In this document: in pieces, positions 45,203-56,098 of the stretch
Layout of the letters: each line of letters starts with the position of its first letter
Position numbering within the stretch: position 1 is the stretch's first letter
Origin: Hyphomicrobiaceae bacterium
Lineage (GTDB): Bacteria > Pseudomonadota > Alphaproteobacteria > Rhizobiales > Hyphomicrobiaceae
DNA: 64,000 nucleotides
Direction of reading: 5' to 3'
NCBI GenBank assembly: GCA_030655135.1
Contig: JAURWC010000084.1
Location: 423,002 to 487,001, forward strand
Translations under genes and position numbers: made by a program
Notes under the pieces: generated by a model
Seen by the model: the letters and a program-made list of their open reading frames with translations, nothing else
Database searches by the model: none
Told to the model about the DNA's origin: nothing

Positions 45203-45225
45203 CGTTGTTTGCTTGCAGTCGTTTC

Positions 45226-47880
45226 TTAGAAGCGAACCTTCACGCCGCCGTAAGCCGTGACCGGCGGAGCCGGGACTTTGGTTCTGTGCGAGGCGTCGTC
45301 TTCAAACAGATCGTCCTGGTAGCTAAGATTGGCGCCTTCGGCACTCTCGTTGTCGTAATACGTCCCAAACAGCCCGTAGCGCGTATCAAAGACGTTATCG
45401 ACCAAACCATAGATCTGGATGTTGTCGGTCAGCTGATAAGACGTGTGCAGGTTGAACTTGGCAAAGCCTGCCAGGCGGTCGTTATCATTGCCTTCGTCGC
45501 CGAAGAAGACCTGATCACTCGCTGCAATCATGTCTGAGCCAAAAGCCCACTTGGACGTGATGTAGTAATTGAACCCGGCCTTGAACTTGTGCCGCGGGAT
45601 GCCAGGCAACCGGTCACCAGGGCTTACGAAGACGCAATCAGCATCGTCTGCAGGCGCGGGGCAATCGTCAGCGATCGGGTTATCTGGTGCGGAGATCTGC
45701 AGGTTCTCCCGGAATTCCGCATCCGTGAAGCTGTAGCTGGCATACGTGAACAGCGACCGATTGCGATACTGGAGTGCTGCTTCGACGCCTTGGCGCTGCG
45801 TTTGTCCAACGTTGTCGAAGTAGCCGCGGCCGGCCTGCTCGTCAGCGATAGAGATGATGTCGTCGTAGTTGCGGGTATGGAAGCCAGTCAATGACCACGA
45901 CAGCGCATGCTCGCGGCCGAAGGTTGCCACGTTGCCGCGCAAGCCAATCTCGAACGTCTTGCTGACAACCTGCGCCAGAGGCGGGTCGGCAACCAGAAGG
46001 CTTTCGATCAAGCAGGGATTTTCGGGATCAGCGCAGGAAAGTTCCGCAGCGGTCGGCGCACGATTGGCTTCAGAGTAGCCGCCGAACGCCGTGAGGCCTG
46101 CTGCCAATTGGTACGTCAGACCAGCTGTCGGATTGAACCGCACAAAGGTGTGCGATCCGGTGAGGTTGTCTTCGTAGGGCTCATCGTCATCGTCGAGTGC
46201 GGGCGCCGACTTGTTGTCCAATTCCAAGCGCGCGTAATTGTAACGGCCGCCGAGCGTCAGGGCTAATCTGTCTGTCAGGTCGGTCGTGTTGGTGAAGTAG
46301 ACACCGAAGTAATCACTGGTCGTATCAATCTGGCGTGGGAAGAAGTCGTCGCCGTCCAGCGTGATACCAATCCCTCTAACTTTGAATCGGGGCTGGAAAA
46401 CTCCCAGCTCGCTCTCGGTGCCATAATTGACTTCGCCGTGGTCCCAGCTCGCGCCGATCAAGAACTGATTGCGGAAGCCAAATAGCGTACTACGATCCAC
46501 CGCCTGCACGCTGCCGCCGAAGCTTTCGTTGTCCTGCTTGACCTTGTCGATGACGCCAAAGCGGTTAGCCAGGATGAAATCTTCGTCCAGCTCCAGCTCC
46601 TCGAACTCATCGCCCTCGTTGACGCCCAACGCTTCGATATCGTCGTCATCGTCCCCTTCGTTAACGCAAACCTTCTCATCGGGATCATCGATATCGTCAT
46701 TGTCGGCGCAATTCGCTTGATCAAGAATATTCCCGTCGATCTTGTCCTGCCTGAAGCGGCGGTAGTAGGCCTGACCAGCTAGCGTCAGGCGCTCCGTCGC
46801 TTTCACGACGCCGCTGAGCTGCACCATTGCCATTTCGTTTTCGTTGATCTGCGGCGAGGTGAAGGTGTTGCCCCAATCGAGATCGAGGATCACATCCGGA
46901 GCTGCCGCCGTGACGCCGACTTCATTCTTGGCGCCCGTGAAGCTCAAGTGGAACTCCGACTGCGACGAGCGGTAGCCGAGGTCGGCATACATGCGCTTGA
47001 TCTCGCTGTCGCCGAAGTCGCGGTAACCCGAGTCCTTGATGCCTTCAACGGCACCGAAGATGCCCCAGTTGCCTGCCTGTGCGCCGGCAGCGGCTGAACC
47101 CTGGATGCGGCCGTAGGAACCGGCGCGCGTATCAAACTCGGCGCCCTGGAAATTGAAGCCGTCACGCATGGTGATGCCGATGGCGCCGCCGATGGCGTTC
47201 AAACCGTAAACGGGGTTGGAGCCCAGCACCGTGATGCTGTCGACGGCGTTGGATGGGATGAAGTCCCAGTTGACGACATCGCCGAAGACCTCGTTGATGC
47301 GCGTGCCGTTCTGGTAGACGGCAATGCCCTGCGGGGCGCCGTTGATCGGGGACGATTCAAAGCCGCGGAACTGCACGCCGCCCTGGAAGGCGTTGCCCTG
47401 CGAGTCGTTCATGAACACGCCGGGGACGGTCGACTGCAACGCTTGCTGGATGCCGGTTTCGCGCGTGCGGTTGAAGTCTTCCGAGCTGGCGCGGCCAACT
47501 GACGTCGGAACCTTCTCGATCGGCAGGTCGCTGCCGGAGACCGGCGACATGTTCACGGTGCCACTGGTGATTGAACCGGTGCCGGGACGAACGGGCGCCG
47601 TAGCGGCGCTGGCCGGGGCGTCCACCGGCTCTTCAGCCGCAACCGGCGTCGGCTCGGCTATTGGCGGCGCAGACTTCTTGGCGACAGATTTTTTCTTTGC
47701 GGGGGCAGCCTTCTTGGCTGACTTCTGCTTCTGCTGGACCACATCCACTGCGGGGAGTTGGTCCGCAGCTGGCGGCGCCGGCTCTGCAGCTTTAGGTGCT
47801 GCGTCCTGAGCCATCGTCGGCAAAGCCAGAAACCCGAAAGCGCAGGTGGCAAGCGCAATACGCGATACGCACAACTTCAT
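45226..47880 (-). CDS. TonB-dependent outer-membrane receptor 1
   Basis: An 884-residue outer-membrane receptor. Signal peptide (MKLCVSRIALATCAFGFLAL, cleavage at MAQ), then an unusual N-terminal tail (about 25-100) rich in Ala, Lys and Pro, a plug domain (about 110-240: FRGFESSPINGAPQGIAVY) and a 22-strand-type barrel ending in the C-terminal Phe. A long Asp/Glu-rich extracellular insertion lies at about residues 390-437. ATG 47880 has GGGGGA upstream. It is a tandem paralogue of the next receptor, with exactly the same length, and both share an upstream palindrome. The ligand is unknown; a metal or metal complex would suit the acidic loop, but that is inference. Confidence 0.92.
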   Translation of the reverse strand: MKLCVSRIALATCAFGFLALPTMAQDAAPKAAEPAPPAADQLPAVDVVQQKQKSAKKAAPAKKKSVAKKSAPPIAEPTPVAAEEPVDAPASAATAPVRPGTGSITSGTVNMSPVSGSDLPIEKVPTSVGRASSEDFNRTRETGIQQALQSTVPGVFMNDSQGNAFQGGVQFRGFESSPINGAPQGIAVYQNGTRINEVFGDVVNWDFIPSNAVDSITVLGSNPVYGLNAIGGAIGITMRDGFNFQGAEFDTRAGSYGRIQGSAAAGAQAGNWGIFGAVEGIKDSGYRDFGDSEIKRMYADLGYRSSQSEFHLSFTGAKNEVGVTAAAPDVILDLDWGNTFTSPQINENEMAMVQLSGVVKATERLTLAGQAYYRRFRQDKIDGNILDQANCADNDDIDDPDEKVCVNEGDDDDDIEALGVNEGDEFEELELDEDFILANRFGVIDKVKQDNESFGGSVQAVDRSTLFGFRNQFLIGASWDHGEVNYGTESELGVFQPRFKVRGIGITLDGDDFFPRQIDTTSDYFGVYFTNTTDLTDRLALTLGGRYNYARLELDNKSAPALDDDDEPYEDNLTGSHTFVRFNPTAGLTYQLAAGLTAFGGYSEANRAPTAAELSCADPENPCLIESLLVADPPLAQVVSKTFEIGLRGNVATFGREHALSWSLTGFHTRNYDDIISIADEQAGRGYFDNVGQTQRQGVEAALQYRNRSLFTYASYSFTDAEFRENLQISAPDNPIADDCPAPADDADCVFVSPGDRLPGIPRHKFKAGFNYYITSKWAFGSDMIAASDQVFFGDEGNDNDRLAGFAKFNLHTSYQLTDNIQIYGLVDNVFDTRYGLFGTYYDNESAEGANLSYQDDLFEDDASHRTKVPAPPVTAYGGVKVRF

Positions 47881-48039
47881 CACTATCCCCCGTGAACTGT
47901 TCAGTCTGCGGCTTAGCCGCAGTATTTTCAGGATCATCGCTTGCAGAACGATCCTCTTGACTTCGTAGGGGGCGACGAAGTTTTTCGTCAACGAGTGATT
48001 CGGTCAAGCTAAGGCGTAACGGTATAACTCCTGAGAAGA

Positions 48040-48065
48040 GTGTCAGAAACATCTCACAATATGAG
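48040..48065 (-). promoter_or_regulatory. Palindromic element upstream of TonB receptor 1
   Basis: CTCACAATATGAG (48053-48065) next to GTGTCAGAAACAT (48040-48052). The same two-part block occurs upstream of receptor 2 at nearly the same distance (about 160-185 nt from the start). Likely an operator or promoter element. Confidence 0.55.
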
Positions 48066-48190
48066 GGTTTCCTAAGAAGCAGCTCGTCATGGCGTTCGAA
48101 AAGCGCGGCGCCCAGAGAGCTAGGTACAGGTTCCAGTAAACAAGCACTTGTGGCCCGAAGTGCCGCCAAATCAGCTTGTACCAGACACAA

Positions 48191-48220
48191 AAAACGGCCC
48201 CACCAAGGTCTTGGTGGGGC
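48191..48220 (-). terminator. Terminator of TonB receptor 2
   Basis: On the minus strand a GCCCCACCAA/TTGGTGGGGC stem with a 4-nt loop is followed by CGTTTTTTG. It lies 34 nt past the receptor 2 stop, so the two receptor genes are separate transcription units. Confidence 0.82.
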
Positions 48221-48253
48221 TGTCGCAAGAGTGAGAGTTTCCGAAGACCTGTC

Positions 48254-50908
48254 TCAGAAACGCACCTTCACGCCGCCGTAAGCCGTAACCGGCGGAGCCG
48301 GGACTTTGGTGCGCTGTGGACTATCGTCGAACAAGTCTGGGTCGTAGCTGAGGTTGGCGTACTCAGCGCCCTCGGCATTGTAATACGTGCCGAATAGGCC
48401 GTAGCGGGTATCGAACACGTTATCGACGAGGCCGTAAATCTGGATGTTGTCAGTCAGATCGTACGAGCTGTGCAGGTTGAACTTGGCGAAGCCCGGCAGC
48501 GTTTTGTTGTCTCCACCTTCGTCACCAAAGAAGCGCTGGTCGCTGGCCGCCACCATGTCGACACCGAACTTCCATTTGGACGTGATGCTGTAATCGAAGC
48601 CAGCCTTGAACTTGTGGCGGGGGATGCCTGGCAGGCGGTCACCTGGCCGGACGTTGACGCAGTTCTCGTCCGGGTCACCGATGCACGGCACGGCTTCCGG
48701 ATTGTCAGGCGCAGAGATCTCCAAGGTTTCCTGGAAGGTGGCATCGGTGAAGGCGTAGCTTGCATACGTGAAGAGCGCACGGTTGCGGTATTGCAGAGCC
48801 GCTTCGACGCCCTGGCGCTCTGTTTCTCCGATGTTGTCGAAGAACCCGCGACCAGACTGCGGCGCCGCAATCGAAATGATGTCATCTTCATTGTTCGTGT
48901 GGAAGCCGGCCAATGACCAAGACAGAGCGTGTTCACGACCAAACGTCGCTACGTTTCCACGCAGGCCGATCTCGAACGTTCTGCTGACGACCTGCTCAAG
49001 CGGCGGATCTGCCACCAGCAAGCTCTCGATCAGGCACGGCGCTTCAGGATCCGCGCACGAAAGCTCGGCAGCAGTGGGGGCGCGGTTGGCTTCCGAATAC
49101 CCGCCAAACGCCGTCAATCCCGGAGCGAGCTGGTATGTTAAGCCCGCGGTGGGATTGAAACGAATAAATGAGTGGGTTCCCGAAAGCTTGTCTTCTTCGC
49201 CATCCGGCACGAAGTTGTTGTCGAGTTCGAGACGGGCATAATTGTAACGGCCGCCAAGTGTCAGCGCCAGGCGGTCGGTGATGTCGGTGGTGTTCGTGAA
49301 GTACAGACCGAAATAGTCGCTTGTCGTGTCGATATCGCGACCGAAGAAGTCGTCACCGCCGAGGATAATTCCAGAGCCATTGACCACGAACTTGGGACCG
49401 AAGGTTCCGAATTCGCTTTGTGTCTGATAGTTGACTTGACCGTGGTCCCAGCTTGCCCCGACCAGGAACTGATTGCGGAAGCCGAACAGGTTTCCACGAT
49501 CAACCGCTTGAACGCTGCCGCCAAAGCTCTCGTTGTCCTGATTGACCTTGTCGATCACGCCAAAGCGGTCAACGCCATTGTTGACGATTGGGTTTCCATC
49601 GGCGTCCTCAAGGGCTTCGCTTTCACCACCTTCCTCGACGCAAACGAAGCCAACCGGGTCGGGGCAATCGGCGTCGACGTCATCTGAAACATCCAGAATA
49701 TTGCCGTCGATCTTATCCTGCTTGAAGCGGCGGTAGTACATCTGGCCAGCCAAACGCAGACGCTCGGTCGCCTTTACGACGCCGCTCAACTGCACCATCG
49801 CCATTTCGTTTTCGTTGATCTGCGGCGAGGTGAAGGTGTTCGACCAGTCGAGGTCAAGGATTTCGTAAGGTGCCGCTGCCGTGACGCCAACGTCATTCTT
49901 CGCGCCCGTAAAGCTCAGGTGGAATTCAGACCGCTGCGACCGGTAGCCGAGGTCAGCGTACATGCGCTTGACTTCGCTATCGGAGAAATCACGGAAGCCG
50001 TCGTCCTTGATGCCCTCAATGGCACCGAAGATGCCCCAGTTGCCGGACTGTGCACCAGCGGCAGCGGAGCCCTGGATGCGGCCGTAGGAACCGAAGCGCG
50101 TGTCGAACTCTGCGCCTTGGAAGTTGAAGCCGTCGCGCATCGTGATGCCGATCGCGCCGCCGACGGCGTTGAGACCATAGACGGGGTTGGCGCCGAGCAC
50201 CGTGATGCTGTCCACGGCATTCGAGGGAATGAAATCCCAGTTCACGACATCGCCGAAGACCTCGTTGATGCGGGTGCCGTTCTGATAGACGGCGATGCCC
50301 TGCGGGGCGCCGTTGATGGGCGAGGATTCGAAGCCGCGGTACTGCACGCCGCCCTGAAAGACGTTACCTTGCGTGTCATTCATGAAGACGCCCGGGACGG
50401 TCGACTGCAGTGCCTGCGGGATTCCGGTTTCGCGCGTACGATTGAAATCTTCCGAGCTGGCACGTCCGACGCTGGTCGGCACCTTCTCGATCGGCAAGTC
50501 ACTGCCGGCGACGGGCGACATGTTGACGGTGCCGCTCGTCATCGTGCCGGTGCCGGGGCGAACCGGTGTCGCCGCTTCCGCGGCAGGCGCATCTACCGGC
50601 TCTTCTGCGGCAACGGGCGCCGGCTCGGTTGGTGGCGGAGCTTTCGGAGCAGACTTCTTGGCGACGGCCTTTTTCTTGGCCGGGGCCTTCGTTGCAGCCT
50701 TTTCCTTTGGCTGGACGACGTCGACGGGCGGCAGAACATCCTGCCCTGCTGCGGGAGGCGCCGGCTGAGCTGCGGCAGGAGGAGCCGATTGGGCCGCAGC
50801 TGGCGGCGTTTCCTTGGGAGCGGGCGCGGCGTCCTGCGCCATCGCCGTCGAAGAGAGAAGTGCTAATGCGCAAGTTGCAAGCGCAATGTGCGATGCGTAA
50901 ATCGTCAT
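48254..50908 (-). CDS. TonB-dependent outer-membrane receptor 2
   Basis: An 884-residue receptor with the same layout as receptor 1: signal peptide (cleavage at MAQ), Ala/Pro/Lys-rich tail (about 25-105), plug (SDLPIEKVPTSVGRASS onward), barrel and C-terminal KVRF. Long blocks are near-identical to receptor 1, such as RTRETGI and INEVFGDVVNWDFIPSN. The central insertion is less acidic than that of receptor 1 but keeps two Cys residues about 8 apart. ATG 50908 follows GGGGG. It has its own terminator and its own copy of the upstream palindrome. The ligand is unknown. Confidence 0.92.
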   Translation of the reverse strand: MTIYASHIALATCALALLSSTAMAQDAAPAPKETPPAAAQSAPPAAAQPAPPAAGQDVLPPVDVVQPKEKAATKAPAKKKAVAKKSAPKAPPPTEPAPVAAEEPVDAPAAEAATPVRPGTGTMTSGTVNMSPVAGSDLPIEKVPTSVGRASSEDFNRTRETGIPQALQSTVPGVFMNDTQGNVFQGGVQYRGFESSPINGAPQGIAVYQNGTRINEVFGDVVNWDFIPSNAVDSITVLGANPVYGLNAVGGAIGITMRDGFNFQGAEFDTRFGSYGRIQGSAAAGAQSGNWGIFGAIEGIKDDGFRDFSDSEVKRMYADLGYRSQRSEFHLSFTGAKNDVGVTAAAPYEILDLDWSNTFTSPQINENEMAMVQLSGVVKATERLRLAGQMYYRRFKQDKIDGNILDVSDDVDADCPDPVGFVCVEEGGESEALEDADGNPIVNNGVDRFGVIDKVNQDNESFGGSVQAVDRGNLFGFRNQFLVGASWDHGQVNYQTQSEFGTFGPKFVVNGSGIILGGDDFFGRDIDTTSDYFGLYFTNTTDITDRLALTLGGRYNYARLELDNNFVPDGEEDKLSGTHSFIRFNPTAGLTYQLAPGLTAFGGYSEANRAPTAAELSCADPEAPCLIESLLVADPPLEQVVSRTFEIGLRGNVATFGREHALSWSLAGFHTNNEDDIISIAAPQSGRGFFDNIGETERQGVEAALQYRNRALFTYASYAFTDATFQETLEISAPDNPEAVPCIGDPDENCVNVRPGDRLPGIPRHKFKAGFDYSITSKWKFGVDMVAASDQRFFGDEGGDNKTLPGFAKFNLHSSYDLTDNIQIYGLVDNVFDTRYGLFGTYYNAEGAEYANLSYDPDLFDDSPQRTKVPAPPVTAYGGVKVRF

Positions 50909-51399
50909 CCAAAACCCCCGGTGCGCTCCCGGGCTCAGTCTCCGAGCCACGGAAATCAGTTGGGACCACCGCTTGCAAAAGTGGTCCATGAACAACCGGT
51001 AAGGTGATTCGTGAGGAGACGCATAGATCTGCGCTTCATCGTGCAACTGCACTAACGAGCCATGTGTTAGAAAGACCTCATATTATGAGATAACTCTCAC
51101 GCGATCCGGCACTTGCGACCTGGTATCGCTAAAACTTGGGTCCCGATCGTCTTTTCCGTGCGACGGCCTAGACCAGGATCGCGATGCTCCGGCTCGGCAG
51201 ATTCGAAATTTTTTGCAATCATTCGGCCTACCCTGATCGAAAATTGTCTGCGGCTCGCACCCTGGCCAACGGCTCTGCTGGAAACTCAGACGTCCACGAT
51301 GCCGCGTCGCGCCACCATCCCCGCCTCCTATAATTCGTTTGCCAGCGCTGATCCCCGACAGTACGCCGGGGCTGCTTCAAAATATTAGGATCGATAAGA
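50909..51399. other. Divergent region between TonB receptor 2 and cysteine synthase
   Basis: This 491-bp gap holds the palindromic element at 51064-51089. The rest shows no gene I can support; the plus-strand frame at 51113-51388 has atypical Arg/Ser/Pro-rich composition. Confidence 0.5.
51064..51089 (-). promoter_or_regulatory. Palindromic element upstream of TonB receptor 2
   Basis: CTCATATTATGAG (51077-51089) is a perfect 13-bp palindrome, preceded by GTGTTAGAAAGAC (51064-51076). It matches the block before receptor 1 in sequence, order and distance to the start codon. Confidence 0.6.
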
Positions 51400-52437
51400 A
51401 TGCGGACCGCCTTGGATCTCCTGGAGGCCATCGGGAACACGCCCCTCATTCGCTTGAAACGGGCGTCCGAGGAAACGGGATGCGAAATCCTTGGCAAGGC
51501 CGAATTCGCTAATCCGGGCCAATCAGTGAAGGATCGGGCGGCGCTCTACCTTATTCGCGATGCGCTCGCGAAGGGAGCCCTCAAGCGCGGCGGTACCGTG
51601 GTTGAGGGAACCGCCGGCAACACCGGCATTGGCCTCACCGTGGTTGGAAACGTCCTTGGCCTCAAGACGATCATCGTCATGCCCGACACCCAATCCGAAG
51701 AGAAAAAAGCCGCGATTCGCCTTCTCGGCGCCACCCTGGTCGAAGTGCCGGCCGTACCATTCGCCAATCCCAACAACTACGTGCACTATTCCAGGCGATT
51801 GGCCGAGACGCTGGCGGCAGCGAGTGCAGACGGAGCATTCTGGGCCAACCAGTTCGACAACGTGGCCAATCGCGATGGTCACGCCGGCACGACCGCTCCG
51901 GAAATCTGGAACCAGCTCGACGGCAAGATCGATGGCTTCGTGGCCTCGGTCGGCACCGGCGGCACCTTGGCAGGGATTGCTGCCGGATTGCGCGACAATA
52001 GCACGACCGTCAAGATAGCACTCGCCGACCCGTACGGGGCCAACCTGTTCAGCTACTACACCACCGGGCAGCTCCGCACGGAAGGCTCGTCGATCACCGA
52101 AGGCATCGGTCAGAGCCGCATCACCGAAAACCTCAAGGGCTTCACGCCGGACTTCAGCTATCGCATCGCCGACGAGACGGCCGTATCGATCGTCCACCGC
52201 CTCGTTGTCGAAGAGGGCCTGTGCGTCGGCTCGTCGAGCGGCATCAACATCGCTGGCGCGATTGCCCTTGCGAAAGATCTCGGGCCCGGCAAAACCATCG
52301 TCACCGTGCTGTGCGATCACGGCACGCGTTACGCATCCAAGCTGTTTAACCCGGCCTTCCTACGGTCCAGGCATCTGCCCGTTCCTGGATGGCTCGCTGA
52401 CACTACGGCGCCGCCGCCGAATGTGTTCGTTACATAG
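51400..52437 (+). CDS. Cysteine synthase family PLP enzyme
   Basis: A 345-residue fold-type II PLP enzyme that makes cysteine from O-acetylserine and sulfide, or a related beta-replacement. The PLP lysine is in NPGQSVKDRAA near residue 46, the substrate loop is EGTAGNTGIGL near 70, and the phosphate-binding loop is GTGGTLAG near 187. The C-terminus runs on about 25 residues beyond typical CysK, ending PNVFVT. AGGA precedes the ATG at a slightly long spacing. It is convergent with the receiver-like gene. The reaction is assigned from the family, not proved. Confidence 0.88.
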   Translation: MRTALDLLEAIGNTPLIRLKRASEETGCEILGKAEFANPGQSVKDRAALYLIRDALAKGALKRGGTVVEGTAGNTGIGLTVVGNVLGLKTIIVMPDTQSEEKKAAIRLLGATLVEVPAVPFANPNNYVHYSRRLAETLAAASADGAFWANQFDNVANRDGHAGTTAPEIWNQLDGKIDGFVASVGTGGTLAGIAAGLRDNSTTVKIALADPYGANLFSYYTTGQLRTEGSSITEGIGQSRITENLKGFTPDFSYRIADETAVSIVHRLVVEEGLCVGSSSGINIAGAIALAKDLGPGKTIVTVLCDHGTRYASKLFNPAFLRSRHLPVPGWLADTTAPPPNVFVT

Positions 52438-52464
52438 CAGCGGTGCGCAGTCCGGACGGCGCGG

Positions 52465-52863
52465 TCAGATCGCGTAGAGCTCCGGATCGATCTCCCGGCC
52501 GGAATTCGGCAATCCCGGCATTGTCGCCTCGTAGTGGTTCACCACCTCGGCCAGCGCCGCGGCCACATCCTGCGCCGCTGACACCTGGGCACTATAGTCC
52601 TGCTGGCGATTGGGGCTGCTGCAATACATGTAGGTAACGGCTTCGCGCTCCAGTTCGGCGCAAAGGTCTTCGCAATCCGACGCGAGCGAGAAATCGATGA
52701 CGACTGCATCCGGTTTGGCCTGATGCAAGGCAACGGCGGCTTCCGCCTTGGACGTCACGCAGACTGCGGCACCATCTTTCTCAAGGGCTTTGCGCAACCG
52801 GAATGTCGAAATCGAGCGCCCTTCGACGATAACGATCGTTCGATGATCAAGAGAGTGGTTCAT
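52465..52863 (-). CDS. Single-domain receiver-like protein
   Basis: A 132-residue protein with a CheY-like fold pattern: IVIVEGRSIS as strand 1, where the usual acidic pair is replaced by E-G; the phospho-acceptor position Asp in AVVIDFSLASD near residue 55; and TYMYCSS for strand 4. The normal active-site acidic pair and lysine are not clear, so it may be a pseudo-receiver. ATG 52863 has AGGAGG upstream, which sets the start; the long frame before it is not coding. No output domain. It is convergent with the cysteine synthase gene. Partner unknown. Confidence 0.75.
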   Translation of the reverse strand: MNHSLDHRTIVIVEGRSISTFRLRKALEKDGAAVCVTSKAEAAVALHQAKPDAVVIDFSLASDCEDLCAELEREAVTYMYCSSPNRQQDYSAQVSAAQDVAAALAEVVNHYEATMPGLPNSGREIDPELYAI

Positions 52864-53180
52864 CGGGCGTCCTCCTAACGTTGGCCTAAGCTGGGTTGGA
52901 GAGGCGTGGTAACCGTACGCGCGTCGACGATCAAATCTCGGCCTGATGCGACAAAGTTGCAATGCGTAATATTTCATAAGCTTTGCAGCATGGGTCATAA
53001 CAACCCGCAGCAAATGTCGTGCTGCATGCACGCCGCCGTGCAAGGCATTGGAATGGCTCATCACCATTTTGAAGCGCGAAGCACGTTGAGCATCGCCCTT
53101 CGGCACCGCAAAAAATGTGCTGCAATGCGCTGTGGGGCAACGGGGGAGGCTGGCAGCAAGCCCCGCCCCCCATCCAGCGC
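52864..53180. other. Intergenic region before the receiver-like gene
   Basis: A 317-bp gap that should hold the promoter of the receiver-like gene and the 3' end of the oxidoreductase transcript. I see no gene, strong terminator or repeat in it. Confidence 0.4.
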
Positions 53181-55550
<2,370 letters not shown>

Positions 55551-56098
55551 CTTGGGCTTTTTATCGAACGTCTCGGCAGGCGCAGGCCCGTCGACCTTTC
55601 GCTCCGGCAGTTGCTTTTCGCTATCCAGACCGGTGACCCTATGAGGATTTTTCACCACCGCTTGCCAGCTCCTTTGTCTGAGATCGAAATGCCGTAACCG
55701 AATAAACTGCTGACGCAGAGAAGTTCCTGTTCGAAGCAACCTGTCCGATCTTACGATCGTCTGCGGTCAAATCAAACGCGCCTCCTGATAGACGAGCAAA
55801 CCCGCGAAGCCCACCAGAACTAAATCATTAAACCCATTCGTATTGATGCACTGCACCAGTATTTTTGCGCTGCATCACTATGCCCAAAACTTACGCTTTT
55901 CTGCCGTGAATTGCCGGTTCAGTGCACAAACAGCTTTCCTGGGAAGTAAGTTTATTGACGTCCTGTTCGTGATACGCTTAGCTCTGCAAGCGGCGCGTGT
56001 GAGCATCGGCCGCGCTGCGCCGGGAAATAGACAGTCCTCCCAATAAACGCGCCCCGGCGGCCTGAAGTGAATCGAAACCGATTATCGGGGGTGCTGGG
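55551..56098. other. Divergent control region of the dimethylamine operon
   Basis: This 548-bp gap is more AT-rich than its neighbours and contains a GATGCA/TGCATC dyad (55845-55876) and a TTGACG box near 55956. No -10 box stands out, and I found no sigma54 match. It may also include the true start of the oxidoreductase. Confidence 0.45.

Larger units (their letters stand above)
47881..48253. other. Region between the two TonB receptor genes
   Basis: This 373-bp gap contains the leader and palindromic site of receptor 1 and the terminator of receptor 2. No protein gene was seen. Confidence 0.6.

Noticed and set aside
51113..51388. Plus-strand 91-codon frame before the cysteine synthase gene
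   Set aside because: Composition is unlike neighbouring proteins and there is no start signal; more likely promoter DNA.
55845..55876. NtrC or sigma54 site for the dimethylamine operon
   Set aside because: The TGCACCA-like dyad has the wrong spacing and no GG-N10-GC promoter could be found in the gap.
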